From Rhizobiales bacterium Ga0077545 (GTDB taxonomy: Bacteria; Pseudomonadota; Alphaproteobacteria; Rhizobiales; Methylopilaceae), in assembly GCA_001464335.1 (NCBI GenBank), contig LNEV01000005.1, positions 62,001-126,000 of the forward strand: a stretch of 64,000 nt of DNA. The letters run 5' to 3'. A program made the position numbers and the translations under genes. Every line of letters starts with the position of its first letter. Position 1 is the first letter of the stretch. Positions 9,406 to 17,962 of this stretch are shown here, piece by piece. The notes below the pieces were generated by a model that saw only the letters and a list, made by a program, of their open reading frames with translations, made no database searches and was not told the DNA's origin.

Positions 9406-10740
9406 ATGATGCGTGATGGTGTGCTGGCGACCACGGCAGGACCGGTAATGGCTTTGACGTTGATAGGCGTTCTGCTCGGAAGTTGCGGCAAATCGGACCT
9501 TCCGCAAGAGGCCGGTTACGGACCCGATCCTCAACTCCCCGCGCCCAGCACCGAGTGGATTCCGACTCTCAAGGCGCCGAAAGCTGTCGGCTGGGGCGAA
9601 GGCGAAATGCCGACCCCCGCCAGCGGCTTTACACTCACGCGCTTTGCCGAAGGGCTCGAACACCCGCGCTGGCTGTATGAACTCCCGAACGGCGACATTC
9701 TCGTCGCCGAAAGCGATGCGCCCAAGAAGCCGCCCGGCGCCAGCGGCGGAATCCGCGCGTGGGTGCAGGGCTTCGTGATGCAGCGCGCCGGTTCGCGCAC
9801 GGACAGCGCAGACCGCATCACCCTGCTGCGCGACGCGGATGGCGACGGTGTCGCCGAAACGCGGTCGGTCTTCCTGAGCGGTCTGTTCTCGCCCTTCGGA
9901 ATGGCGCTCGTCGGAAACCAGCTTTACATCGCGAATGCGAACGCGCTCGTGCGTTTCGACTACCAGGAAGGCGCAACGCAGATCGCGGGCCCGGCAACCA
10001 AGGTGGCCGATCTCCCGGCAGGTCGTAACCACCACTGGACGAAAAGCCTCGTCGCCAGCCCGGACGGCTCGAAGCTCTATGTCGGCGTCGGATCGAACTC
10101 CAACGTCGCCGAGAACGGCATGGACGAGGAAAAAGACCGCGCCGCGGTTCTGGAGATCGACGCGGCGAGCGGCCAGACCCGCAACTTCGCGTCAGGCCTG
10201 CGCAACCCCGTCGGCATCGACTTCAATCCCGCGAACGGCGCGCTCTGGGTCGCCGTCAACGAGCGGGACGAAATCGGCCCCGACCTCGTTCCGGATTACA
10301 TGACGTCCGTACAGGATGGTGGCTTCTACGGCTGGCCCTATTCCTATTTCGGCCAGAACGTCGACGAGCGCGTCGAGCCCCAGAATCCCGAACTCGTCGC
10401 CAAGGCCATCAAGCCGGATTACGCCCTCGGCGCGCACTCGGCATCGCTCGGCTTCACCTTCGTTGACGATGAGCGGATGGGGTCCGAATTCGCCGGAGGC
10501 GCCATCATCGGCCAGCACGGCTCCTGGAACCGCAATCCCCCTGCCGGCTATCGCGTCATCTTCGTGCCGTTCGTCAACGGCGCGCCGGAGGGCATGCCCC
10601 AGGAACTGCTGACCGGCTTTTTCAACGCCGACACTGGCGAGGCCAAAGGGCGTCCTGTCGGCGTCATCGTCGATCGAAGCGGCGGCCTTCTGGTGGCGGA
10701 CGATGTCGGCAACGTCGTCTGGCGCCTGCGCAAAGGCTAG
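9406..10740 (+). CDS. PQQ-dependent sorbosone dehydrogenase-like lipoprotein
   Basis: A 444-residue protein with a lipoprotein signal (LLGSC at about residues 24-28) and a beta-propeller of the soluble aldose-sugar/L-sorbosone dehydrogenase family. Supporting motifs are GFTLTRFAEGLEHPRWLYEL, LPNGDILVAES, FASGLRNPVGIDFNP, VNERDEIGPDLVPDYMTSV, GGFYGWPYSYFG and GQHGSWNR. Such proteins oxidise sugars or aldehydes in the periplasm with PQQ and pass electrons to the respiratory chain, which suits its place divergent from an oxidase operon. The true substrate cannot be told. ATG codons at 9406 and 9409 are both possible starts. Confidence 0.87.
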   Translation: MMRDGVLATTAGPVMALTLIGVLLGSCGKSDLPQEAGYGPDPQLPAPSTEWIPTLKAPKAVGWGEGEMPTPASGFTLTRFAEGLEHPRWLYELPNGDILVAESDAPKKPPGASGGIRAWVQGFVMQRAGSRTDSADRITLLRDADGDGVAETRSVFLSGLFSPFGMALVGNQLYIANANALVRFDYQEGATQIAGPATKVADLPAGRNHHWTKSLVASPDGSKLYVGVGSNSNVAENGMDEEKDRAAVLEIDAASGQTRNFASGLRNPVGIDFNPANGALWVAVNERDEIGPDLVPDYMTSVQDGGFYGWPYSYFGQNVDERVEPQNPELVAKAIKPDYALGAHSASLGFTFVDDERMGSEFAGGAIIGQHGSWNRNPPAGYRVIFVPFVNGAPEGMPQELLTGFFNADTGEAKGRPVGVIVDRSGGLLVADDVGNVVWRLRKG

Positions 10741-10744
10741 GGCC

Positions 10745-10761
10745 GGAAACGACGCGTTTCC
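10745..10761 (+). terminator. Short inverted repeat after the sorbosone dehydrogenase-like gene
   Basis: GGAAACG and CGTTTCC form a 7-base-pair stem with an ACG loop, starting 5 bases after the stop codon. There is no U-run, so this is a weak terminator candidate or an RNA-protecting hairpin. Confidence 0.35.
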
Positions 10762-10873
10762 CTGTGACTTCCTCGTTGGCGAACATATTGCCGCACCCTG
10801 ACCAATGAGGGAACCGGAGCACGTGACGGTTGTTTATGGCACTGGAACAAGCAACTCAGTCACGAGGACAAGA

Positions 10874-11170
10874 ATGCCTAGGCAAATGGGAGACGCAATC
10901 TACAAAGCGGGATGCGTGTTCGCGGCTGTGGCGCTCGTCTGGGTGATTCTGAATGGATCGATCCTGATGATGGGCAGCGGCTATCCGAACGAGCAGAAAA
11001 CCCACATGCTGGCGGGAGGCGTGATGGCGGTCGCTGTTTTCCTCGTCGGCTACGCGGCTCGGCATGTCCTGTCGCGAAACAGTGCCTCTGGCACCACGCG
11101 TCAGTGCCGGGCCTGTCACGCAGGCACTGGGGCATCGTCAAATTCTGAAGGAAACTTCCCCACCGATTGA
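10874..11170 (+). CDS. Hypothetical two-helix membrane protein
   Basis: A 98-residue protein with two hydrophobic segments (about residues 10-31 and 44-66) joined by a polar loop, then a polar tail. I do not recognise a family. The ATG at 10874 is preferred over one at 10805 because GAGG stands 7 bases upstream and the upstream residues are polar and low in complexity. The tail contains CRACH, formally a heme c motif, but predicted topology puts this tail in the cytoplasm, so heme attachment is unlikely. Confidence 0.6.
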   Translation: MPRQMGDAIYKAGCVFAAVALVWVILNGSILMMGSGYPNEQKTHMLAGGVMAVAVFLVGYAARHVLSRNSASGTTRQCRACHAGTGASSNSEGNFPTD

Positions 11171-11193
11171 TTTTAAAGTGGTTTTGGAAGTCT

Positions 11194-11268
11194 TGGCGCG
11201 CCCTAGGGGAGTCGAACCCCTCTCTTCAGCGTGAAAGGCTGACGTCCTAACCGATAGACGAAGGGCGC
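11194..11268 (-). tRNA. tRNA-Glu (anticodon UUC)
   Basis: The reverse strand folds into a full cloverleaf: acceptor GCGCCCT pairing with AGGGCGC, T-loop GGTTCGACTCC and an anticodon loop reading CTTTCAC with TTC in the centre. Discriminator G and an encoded CCA end the gene at 11194. Length is 75 bases including CCA. Confidence 0.97.
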
Positions 11269-11346
11269 GGGTGGGCGTCTTATAGGGAGCGAATCCCGGT
11301 CCCGCAATGCTGTTGAACGCATTGGAACGGGTTAAATTGTCCCGCC

Positions 11347-13164
11347 TCAGGCAGATATCCCCGCGTCCAGCACGCGCAGGCTCACATTGGTGCGCCCGCC
11401 CCATTCGTCGGCCTGCAGCGTGCCGGCCAGATGCACCGGCCTGCCGCGCATCTTCACCAGGCTCTCGCCCAGAGGCTGGCCGGCCGCCCGGAAGGCAATG
11501 GCACTCGTCGTGCTGCCATCGGGCGCCTTGAGGCGCAGGCGCAGATGGCCGGTGCCGACCTCGCTCGCATCGGTCACCATGTGATTGGGCAGCACGAAGA
11601 CGGGCTCCGGATTTGCAGCGCCGAACGGTCCTGCACGGCCGATTTCCTGACACAGATCCGGCGTCAGGCCACCCGCCGAAAGCGCGTCGTCGATTTTCAG
11701 CACGTTCTCGCGCCGCGCCTCCGCCACGGAGGGCGCAAGCTTCTCCTCGAGAAACGCGCGGAACTCGGCCAGCCGTACGGCCTCGACGGTAATGCCGGCC
11801 GCCATCGCGTGTCCGCCGCCCTTGACGAGCAACCCGCTCGACACCGCCTCGCGCACGGCTGCCCCAAGATCGACGCCCGCGATCGAGCGGCCCGAGCCCG
11901 TTCCCGTTCCCGTTCCCGTTCCGCGTGCATCCATCGCAATCGCAAAAGCGGGTTTGCCCGTCCGCTCCTTCAGGCGCGCCGCGACAAGCCCCACGACACC
12001 AGGATGCCAGCCCTCGCCGGACGCGACGACGACCGGCTCCTCGCCGATCTGCATCAGCATGGCCTCGGCCTCATCCAGCGTCGCGCGCTCCACCTCCTGC
12101 CGCTCGCCGTTGAGGCGGTCGAGTTCGGCGGCAATGCGCCCGGCCTCGGTCTCGTCCTCGCAGGTCAGCAGCAGCGCCCCGAGTTCGGCCCGGCCGATGC
12201 GCCCGCCCGCATTGATGCGCGGCCCGATCAGAAAACCCAGATGATAGGGCGTCGGCGTGCCCCGCACGCGTGCCGCATCCGCAAGGGCGCGAAGGCCCAC
12301 GCGCCGCCTCTGGCCGAACGCGGCAAGGCCCTTCAGCACGAAGGCCCGATTGACGCCGGTCAGCGGCACCACATCCGCCACCGTACCAAGCGCCACGAGA
12401 TCGAGCAGCGCGAGAAGATCGGGCTCCGGCCGCTCGGCGGTCCAGAAGCCGCGCTGGCGCAGCAGGCGGTTGACGGCCACGACGGCGAGAAAAACAACGC
12501 CCACCGCCGCCAGATGATCGAGCCCCGAAAGATCGTCCGGTCGCTTGGGGTTCACCAGCGCGTCGGCCTCCGGCAGGCTGTCGCCGACCTGGTGGTGATC
12601 GAGCACGACAACCTTCATTCCCCGCCGCCGCGCTTCGTCCAACGAGGCATGGCTTGTCGTGCCGCAATCGACGGTCACCAGCAGACTGGCCCCCTCCTCT
12701 GCGAGCGCCGCCACGGCGTCGGGATTCGGCCCGTAGCCCTCGAAAATGCGATCGGGAATATAGATGCGATGCGGCACGCCCGCCGCTTTCAGGAAATTGG
12801 CCAGCACCGCCGACGAGGTTGCACCATCGACATCGTAATCCCCGAAGATCGCGATGCGCTCGCCCGCCTCCGTCGCCGCAGCGATGACCTCCGCCGCCCG
12901 CTCCATATCCGTCAGCGTGTAGGGGTCGGGCAGAAGGCTGCGGAGCGAAGGCGCGAGATAACCGGCAACCGAATCAAGCCCGACACCCCGCGCCGCGAGC
13001 ACCCGCGCCAGAACATCCGAAATTCCATGCCGCTGCGACATGGCCAGCGCCTGCCCATGCAGAGCCGGATCGAGCCGCTCGCGCCAGAACCTCCCGGAAA
13101 ACGAGGCTTCGACCCCGAGAAATGCCGGAGACGGAGCAGAAAGAGGCGCGCGAAGAACAGACAT
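11347..13164 (-). CDS. recJ: Single-stranded-DNA-specific exonuclease RecJ
   Basis: A 605-residue RecJ, a 5'-3' exonuclease of single-stranded DNA used in recombination and mismatch repair. The DHH phosphoesterase core shows IFGDYDVDGATS (about 105-116), VTVDCGTT and VVVLDHHQVG (about 187-196); the DHHA1 part has KGGGHAMAAGITV; the C-terminal OB fold ends the protein. Length is normal. Before GSGRSIAGVDLGAAV there is an extra run of Gly-Thr pairs encoded by a hexanucleotide repeat (separate entry). It stands alone between two tRNA genes. Confidence 0.96.
   Translation of the reverse strand: MSVLRAPLSAPSPAFLGVEASFSGRFWRERLDPALHGQALAMSQRHGISDVLARVLAARGVGLDSVAGYLAPSLRSLLPDPYTLTDMERAAEVIAAATEAGERIAIFGDYDVDGATSSAVLANFLKAAGVPHRIYIPDRIFEGYGPNPDAVAALAEEGASLLVTVDCGTTSHASLDEARRRGMKVVVLDHHQVGDSLPEADALVNPKRPDDLSGLDHLAAVGVVFLAVVAVNRLLRQRGFWTAERPEPDLLALLDLVALGTVADVVPLTGVNRAFVLKGLAAFGQRRRVGLRALADAARVRGTPTPYHLGFLIGPRINAGGRIGRAELGALLLTCEDETEAGRIAAELDRLNGERQEVERATLDEAEAMLMQIGEEPVVVASGEGWHPGVVGLVAARLKERTGKPAFAIAMDARGTGTGTGTGSGRSIAGVDLGAAVREAVSSGLLVKGGGHAMAAGITVEAVRLAEFRAFLEEKLAPSVAEARRENVLKIDDALSAGGLTPDLCQEIGRAGPFGAANPEPVFVLPNHMVTDASEVGTGHLRLRLKAPDGSTTSAIAFRAAGQPLGESLVKMRGRPVHLAGTLQADEWGGRTNVSLRVLDAGISA
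11897..11920 (+). repeat. Hexanucleotide tandem repeat (CCCGTT x4) inside recJ
   Basis: Four exact copies of CCCGTT follow each other, with a partial fifth. On the coding strand they encode alternating Gly-Thr near residues 414-424 of RecJ. Because the unit is 6 bases, slippage would add or remove whole Gly-Thr pairs without a frameshift. Confidence 0.95.
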
Positions 13165-13250
13165 ACCGCACCAATACCTGAGTCCATCCCCGTCTCAATG
13201 CGCAAAGGCGCGTTGACCACGGGCAAACCACCCATTACCAAGCACGTGCC

Positions 13251-13342
13251 GGAGACGTGGCCGAGAGGCTGAAGGCACTCGTTTGCTAAATGAGCAGACC
13301 CTGAAAGGGGTCTCGAGGGTTCGAATCCCTCCGTCTCCGCCA
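13251..13342 (+). tRNA. tRNA-Ser (anticodon GCU)
   Basis: A 92-base class II tRNA: acceptor GGAGACG pairs with CGTCTCC, the anticodon loop TTTGCTAA has GCT in the centre, a long variable arm follows, then T-loop GGTTCGAATCC, discriminator G and an encoded CCA at 13340-13342. It marks the left border of the large catabolic region. Confidence 0.97.
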
Positions 13343-13409
13343 CTCACCTTTCCCGACGTTGACAGCCAAGTTTCGGGGGCGGTCGCCCGAGATCCGACAA
13401 AAATCCCCA

Positions 13410-14036
13410 TCAGTCTCCGGGGATCAGTCCGGCAACAATTTGATCGCTAACGCGGTCGCTGCCCTGAAGGCCGGCCTTGACGCCATCCCGGTCGGCTTGC
13501 GATCGGTTTTGGCTCATCTTGACCTTGCCTTCAATGCGCGTGATCGGGATGCGTATACCTACAATTCCATTGATCTGAGCTTTGACGAACCGCTCCGGCG
13601 CGTCCGTGACAGCCCATGGGTCCGGCCGAGCACCTTCATAAAGTTGGGTGAGCCGCTCGATCTGATCGCGCAGCCGATGCTCGTCCTCGAAATATTCGAT
13701 CGGTCCATAGGCATGGACCGCCGCATAATTCCAGGTCGGGACGACTTTTCCATGCTCTTTCTTGGTCGCATACCAGGATGGCGAGATGTATGCATCCGCA
13801 CCGGAGAAAATCACAAGAGCCTCGCCTGTCGTTGAAGCTCTCCATTGCGGGTTTGCTTTTGCCAGGTGACCGTAGAGAACCCCGTTCTCGCCCTCGTCCT
13901 CCGCAAGAATGAGAGGCAGCGGCGTTGCCATCAGTCCCTCCGAGGTGGCTGTCACGACAGTGGACAGACGCGCCTGCCGCATAAGCTCACGCAGCACTGC
14001 CGGATCATCTTCGCGAAAGGCGGGCGGAGTGTACAT
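13410..14036 (-). CDS. PaiB-type FMN-binding split-barrel protein
   Basis: A 208-residue PaiB family protein, starting MYTPPAFREDDPAVL and carrying the typical GHLAKANPQW and SPSWYATK stretches, then VPTWNYAAVHAYG. PaiB is named after a Bacillus negative regulator of sporulation and protease genes, but most members are flavin-binding split-barrel proteins of unknown reaction. It is the last gene of the long minus-strand series that includes the ureohydrolase and aspartase, so an oxidoreductase or flavin-storage role in that pathway is as likely as regulation. Confidence 0.87.
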   Translation of the reverse strand: MYTPPAFREDDPAVLRELMRQARLSTVVTATSEGLMATPLPLILAEDEGENGVLYGHLAKANPQWRASTTGEALVIFSGADAYISPSWYATKKEHGKVVPTWNYAAVHAYGPIEYFEDEHRLRDQIERLTQLYEGARPDPWAVTDAPERFVKAQINGIVGIRIPITRIEGKVKMSQNRSQADRDGVKAGLQGSDRVSDQIVAGLIPGD

Positions 14037-14081
14037 TGGAATCTGTCCTGCATTACTATGGCGCCTAATCCGATCCGGCCT

Positions 14082-15041
14082 TCATTCGCCGACATTTCGT
14101 CTCACCTTTATCCGGCCGATGAAATTCAGCAGAATTTGGGCCGCGAGAATAGATGTTACGCCTGCCGGATCATATTCGCGCGCAACCTCGACAAGATCCA
14201 CGCCCACCACGTTCCCACGTTTACACAGGCCGTCGAGCAGTTCGAGAACCTCATAGTAAAGGAAGCCCCCGTGGCTCGGCGTCCCCGTGCCCGGCGCAAT
14301 CGAGGGATCGAACCCGTCGATGTCGATCGAGACGTAATAGCGCGCACCCGCCGGAATACGCTCGAGCACGCTTTCGATCCCGAGCTTGCGCACCTGACGG
14401 ACGCTGAGAATGTCGCTGCCCATCCGGCGGGCCGCCTCATAGCCCTCGCGCGCCGTGGAAGAGACGTTCCGGATTCCCAGTTGCGAGAGACCGGTGACGT
14501 AAGGCTTTTCGGCCGCGCGCCGCATCGGGCTGCCATGGCCGTTGCGCACGCCGTGCCGCTCGTCGACGAAGTCCAGATGGGCATCGATCTGCACGAGGTG
14601 GATTGGCTCCTGATCGGAAAACGCGTCGATGCAGGGAATGTTGATCGAATGATCGCCCCCAAGAACGACAGGGATCGCTCCCGCTTTCAGAATCTTGCGG
14701 ACCGCGAATTCGATGTTGGAATGGCTTCTCGCCGTGTCGGTGTGGATCATGTCCGCATCACCGATGTCCACGATCCGCGTCGTCTCCGCCGGAAGATAAA
14801 CCGTGTCATCCTCGTGGTCATAGGCGCCGGAATGCCCGAACGAAAAAAGCGTCGAGGCTTCGCGGATCGCGCGCGGCCCGGAGCGCGCTCCGGATCTCCA
14901 CTGCGTGCCGAGATCGAACGGAGCGCCAAGCACCGCGAAATCGGCCTCGATACGATCCCAATCCAGCTGGAGCGGGTATTTGCCGAAGGTGCAGATACCG
15001 ACAAAGGGAAGATCGAGCCGTCCGCTTTCGTATCCGTGCAT
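14082..15041 (-). CDS. Agmatinase-family ureohydrolase
   Basis: A 319-residue binuclear manganese ureohydrolase that releases urea from a guanidino compound. All metal ligands are present: His131 in LGGDHSINIP, Asp153/His155/Asp157 in IDAHLDFVDE and Asp240/Asp242 in SIDIDGFDPS. The family includes agmatinase, guanidinobutyrase and guanidinopropionase, which cannot be separated by eye. With the aminotransferase and semialdehyde dehydrogenase upstream, 4-guanidinobutyrate to GABA to succinate would be a coherent use; this is inference. It lies 21 bases after aspartase in the same direction. Confidence 0.85.
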   Translation of the reverse strand: MHGYESGRLDLPFVGICTFGKYPLQLDWDRIEADFAVLGAPFDLGTQWRSGARSGPRAIREASTLFSFGHSGAYDHEDDTVYLPAETTRIVDIGDADMIHTDTARSHSNIEFAVRKILKAGAIPVVLGGDHSINIPCIDAFSDQEPIHLVQIDAHLDFVDERHGVRNGHGSPMRRAAEKPYVTGLSQLGIRNVSSTAREGYEAARRMGSDILSVRQVRKLGIESVLERIPAGARYYVSIDIDGFDPSIAPGTGTPSHGGFLYYEVLELLDGLCKRGNVVGVDLVEVAREYDPAGVTSILAAQILLNFIGRIKVRRNVGE

Positions 15042-15062
15042 GTCAAAACTCCTGAGTGAAGG

Positions 15063-16502
15063 TCATATGTCGGTCGATCCCAAAGGCTCCCGCGCGGCCG
15101 CCAGTGGCGAAAGACCGGCCAGGTTCCGCGGATCAAGGATATCGTTGGCGACCTCCGGCGAGATCAGATCGCGCTGAACGGCAAGTTCGCGAACCGTCCG
15201 GCCCGTTCGCAGCGCTTCCTGCGCAAGTTCTGCGCTCTGGCGATAACCGATAATCGGCACGAGCGCCGTTGCAAGTCCCGTACTGGCATCGAGATGATGT
15301 CGGCATCTTTCCGGGGCAGCTTCGATGCCACGCACGCATTTGTCCGCCAGCATATGCGCGGCATTGGTGAGGATCTGCATGGACAGGAGCAGATTTCCCG
15401 CAATCAGGGGCTCCATGGCGTTGAGCTGAAGTTGCCCGGCTTCCGCCGCGAAGCTGATGGCAAGGTCATTGCCGATGACCTGAAACGCCACCTGATTGAC
15501 CGCTTCCGGAATCACCGGATTGACCTTCCCCGGCATGATCGAGGAGCCCGGTTGCATGGGCGGCAACACGATTTCACCCAAACCGCCGCGCGGCCCGCTG
15601 GACAGCAGCCGCAGATCGCTGGAAATCTTCGACAGCTTGATGGCGAGCCGCTTCAACATGCCGGAAAACAGCACGAACGCACCCATGTCCCAGCTCGCCT
15701 CGACAAGGTTTGCCGCGCGGACAAGCTTATGCCCACTGATCGCCGAAAGCTCGGCAATCGCAAGTTCGGCATAGCCGCGCGGGGCGTTCAATCCCGTCCC
15801 GATCGCCGTTCCTCCAAGATTGACCTCCGTGAGCAGCTGCGCCGTCTCACGCAGGCGCAGAACGTCTTCGCCGAGGACAGCGGCAAATGCGGAGAACTCT
15901 TGGCCAAGCGTCATCGGAACCGCGTCCTGAAGCTGGGTGCGACCAAGCTTGATCACATCGGCGAAGGCAAAGCCCCGCTCTTCGAACGCATCGGCAAGAT
16001 CGACAATTGCACGTTCAAGATCGCCATGCGCCAGCAGAACCGACAGCCGGACCGAGGTCGGATAGACGTCGTTCGTCGATTGCGATGCGTTGACATCATC
16101 ATTGGGATGCACCGGAGTGTAGGCGCCTCGAACACCTCCCAGGGCCTCGTTGGCGAGATTGGCAATGACCTCGTTGGCGTTCATGTTGAGCGACGTGCCC
16201 GCACCGCCCTGGAGATAATCGAGCGGAAACGCGGCCTCGTGATGACCGGCGATGATGGCGCTACAGGCCTCCTCGATCGCGATGATTTTGACGTCCGAAA
16301 GAACGCCGATCTTTTCGTTCGTCCGCGCGCAGGCGAGCTTCGTCATCGCGAGTGCGCGGATCAGAGAAGGGAAACGATTTATCCCAATGCCGGAGAGCGC
16401 AAAATTCCGGCGCGCCCTCTCCGTCTGGGCGCCCCACAACGCCGTGGCCGGAACATCGACAAGGCCGAGACTGTCTTCTTCGGTACGCACCTTCTGAATC
16501 AT
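15063..16502 (-). CDS. aspA: Aspartate ammonia-lyase
   Basis: A 479-residue member of the fumarase/aspartase superfamily, converting L-aspartate to fumarate and ammonia. The superfamily signature GSSIMPGKVNP lies near residue 320, with TQLQDAVPMTLGQEF and SQSTNDVYPTS as further conserved blocks. Length matches aspartases (about 470-480) more than class II fumarases (about 460). In this gene series it would feed nitrogen and carbon from an amino-acid-type substrate into the TCA cycle. It sits between the aminotransferase and the ureohydrolase, all minus strand. Confidence 0.9.
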   Translation of the reverse strand: MIQKVRTEEDSLGLVDVPATALWGAQTERARRNFALSGIGINRFPSLIRALAMTKLACARTNEKIGVLSDVKIIAIEEACSAIIAGHHEAAFPLDYLQGGAGTSLNMNANEVIANLANEALGGVRGAYTPVHPNDDVNASQSTNDVYPTSVRLSVLLAHGDLERAIVDLADAFEERGFAFADVIKLGRTQLQDAVPMTLGQEFSAFAAVLGEDVLRLRETAQLLTEVNLGGTAIGTGLNAPRGYAELAIAELSAISGHKLVRAANLVEASWDMGAFVLFSGMLKRLAIKLSKISSDLRLLSSGPRGGLGEIVLPPMQPGSSIMPGKVNPVIPEAVNQVAFQVIGNDLAISFAAEAGQLQLNAMEPLIAGNLLLSMQILTNAAHMLADKCVRGIEAAPERCRHHLDASTGLATALVPIIGYRQSAELAQEALRTGRTVRELAVQRDLISPEVANDILDPRNLAGLSPLAAAREPLGSTDI

Positions 16503-16554
16503 GACACGTCCGGTCTGTGCCGACCGCCCCGCCCCAGGGGCGGCCGGGCGTTGA

Positions 16555-17931
16555 TTACGGCGCGAGCACCTGTTCGACTGCCGCCTTCGTCACCGAGACG
16601 ATTTCGTCGGCCTCGCTCTTCGTCAGACAGAGCGGCGGGGCAAAGCCGATGATGTCGCCTTGGGGCATGGCGCGGGCGATCACGCCCTTCTCCAGCATGG
16701 CACTCGCGATGCGGATGCCGATTTTCTCTGACGCCTCGAAGAACACCCGGTCAGACTTGTCCGCGACAAGCTCCACAGCCGCGAGCAGCCCCTCGCCACG
16801 CACCTCGCCGACATTCTTGTGCCCGCTCAGCGCATCGGACAGCGTCTTGCGGAAATACATGCCGACATCGCGCGCGTTCGAGACGAGATCGAGCTCGTCG
16901 ATGAGTTCGAGATTGGCGACACCCGCCGCGGTGCACAGCGGATGGGACGAATAGGTCCAGCCATGGCCGAGCGAGCCGAGCTTGTCCGAACCCTCGACCA
17001 ACGTCTCCCACATGCGCTGCGAAACGATGACGCCCGAAAGCGGCGAATAGCCGGACGTCATGCCCTTCGCCACCGTGATCAGATCGGGCTTCATGCCGTA
17101 GAAATCCGAACCGAACATCGTGCCGAGACGCCCGAAGCCGGTGACGACCTCGTCGGATATCAGCAGCACATCGTACTTCGCGAGGACGGCCTGGATCTTG
17201 TCCCAGTAAGTCGCCGGCGGCGGGACAAGCCCGCCGGTTCCAAGCACGGGCTCTCCAATGAAGGCCGCAACCGTATCAGGACCTTCGGTGAGGATGAGTT
17301 CCTCAAGCTTGTCGGCACAATACTGCGCGAATTCCTCCTCGCTCTGGCTGCGGTCCGCACGGCGGAAATAATAAGGCGCTTCGGTGTGGATCACTTGCGA
17401 GAGCGGCAGATCGAACGCTTTGTGAAACAGTTCAAGCCCTGTAAGGCTGCCGGTCATCAGGCCAGAGCCGTGATAGCCCCGCCAGCGTGAGATGATCTTC
17501 TTTTTCTCCGGGCGTCCGAGGACGTTGTTGTAATACCAGACGAGCTTGATGTTGGTCTCGTTTGCGTCCGAGCCCGACAGGCCGAAGAACACGCGCGACA
17601 TGTGCTCCGGCGCACGGTCCATCACCATTTTGGCGAGCTTGATCGTCGGCTCGGACGAATGGCCCGCATAAGCATGGTAATAGGCCAGTTGATGCGCCTG
17701 GGCGGAGATCGCCTCGGCGATCTTGGTGCGCCCATAACCGACATTGACGCAGTAAAGACCGGCAAAGGCATCGAGACTGCGACGCCCGTCACGATCGGTG
17801 ATGTAGACGCCCTCGCCGCCCGAAACGATGCGGTTCGGCGTTTCGCCGCGCGCGTGCTGCCCCATCGGGGTCGACGGATGGAAGAAATGATCGCGGTCCC
17901 ACGCGCTCAGTTCGTTGTCACGGTCCAACAT
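16555..17931 (-). CDS. Class III PLP-dependent aminotransferase
   Basis: A 458-residue omega-aminotransferase. PLP features are visible: GLSGSDANETNIKL for phosphate binding, LLISDEVVTGFGRLG with the Asp that contacts the pyridine nitrogen, and the Schiff-base Lys in ITVAKGMTSGYSPL near residue 285. It starts DRDHFFHPSTPMG, typical of the beta-alanine/putrescine/diaminobutyrate-type branch. A related aminotransferase accompanies ectoine catabolic genes (atf/doeD) next to a semialdehyde dehydrogenase, as here. Likely role: deamination of an omega-amino acid to a semialdehyde, which the next gene product oxidises. Confidence 0.9.
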   Translation of the reverse strand: MLDRDNELSAWDRDHFFHPSTPMGQHARGETPNRIVSGGEGVYITDRDGRRSLDAFAGLYCVNVGYGRTKIAEAISAQAHQLAYYHAYAGHSSEPTIKLAKMVMDRAPEHMSRVFFGLSGSDANETNIKLVWYYNNVLGRPEKKKIISRWRGYHGSGLMTGSLTGLELFHKAFDLPLSQVIHTEAPYYFRRADRSQSEEEFAQYCADKLEELILTEGPDTVAAFIGEPVLGTGGLVPPPATYWDKIQAVLAKYDVLLISDEVVTGFGRLGTMFGSDFYGMKPDLITVAKGMTSGYSPLSGVIVSQRMWETLVEGSDKLGSLGHGWTYSSHPLCTAAGVANLELIDELDLVSNARDVGMYFRKTLSDALSGHKNVGEVRGEGLLAAVELVADKSDRVFFEASEKIGIRIASAMLEKGVIARAMPQGDIIGFAPPLCLTKSEADEIVSVTKAAVEQVLAP

Positions 17932-17962
17932 AAAAATCCCCTCTGTGATGTGCCGGGCGCCG

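Noticed and set aside
10874-11170. CRACH heme c motif in the small two-helix membrane protein
   Set aside because: The motif is in the tail after two helices, predicted cytoplasmic, without other cytochrome features; probably chance.
11431-13272. 613-codon plus-strand frame opposite recJ
   Set aside because: Antisense shadow of recJ; low-complexity Arg/His-rich product.
16531-16554. GC-rich dyad between the aminotransferase and aspartase genes
   Set aside because: The arms leave a one-base loop, so the real stem is only about four pairs; too weak to call.
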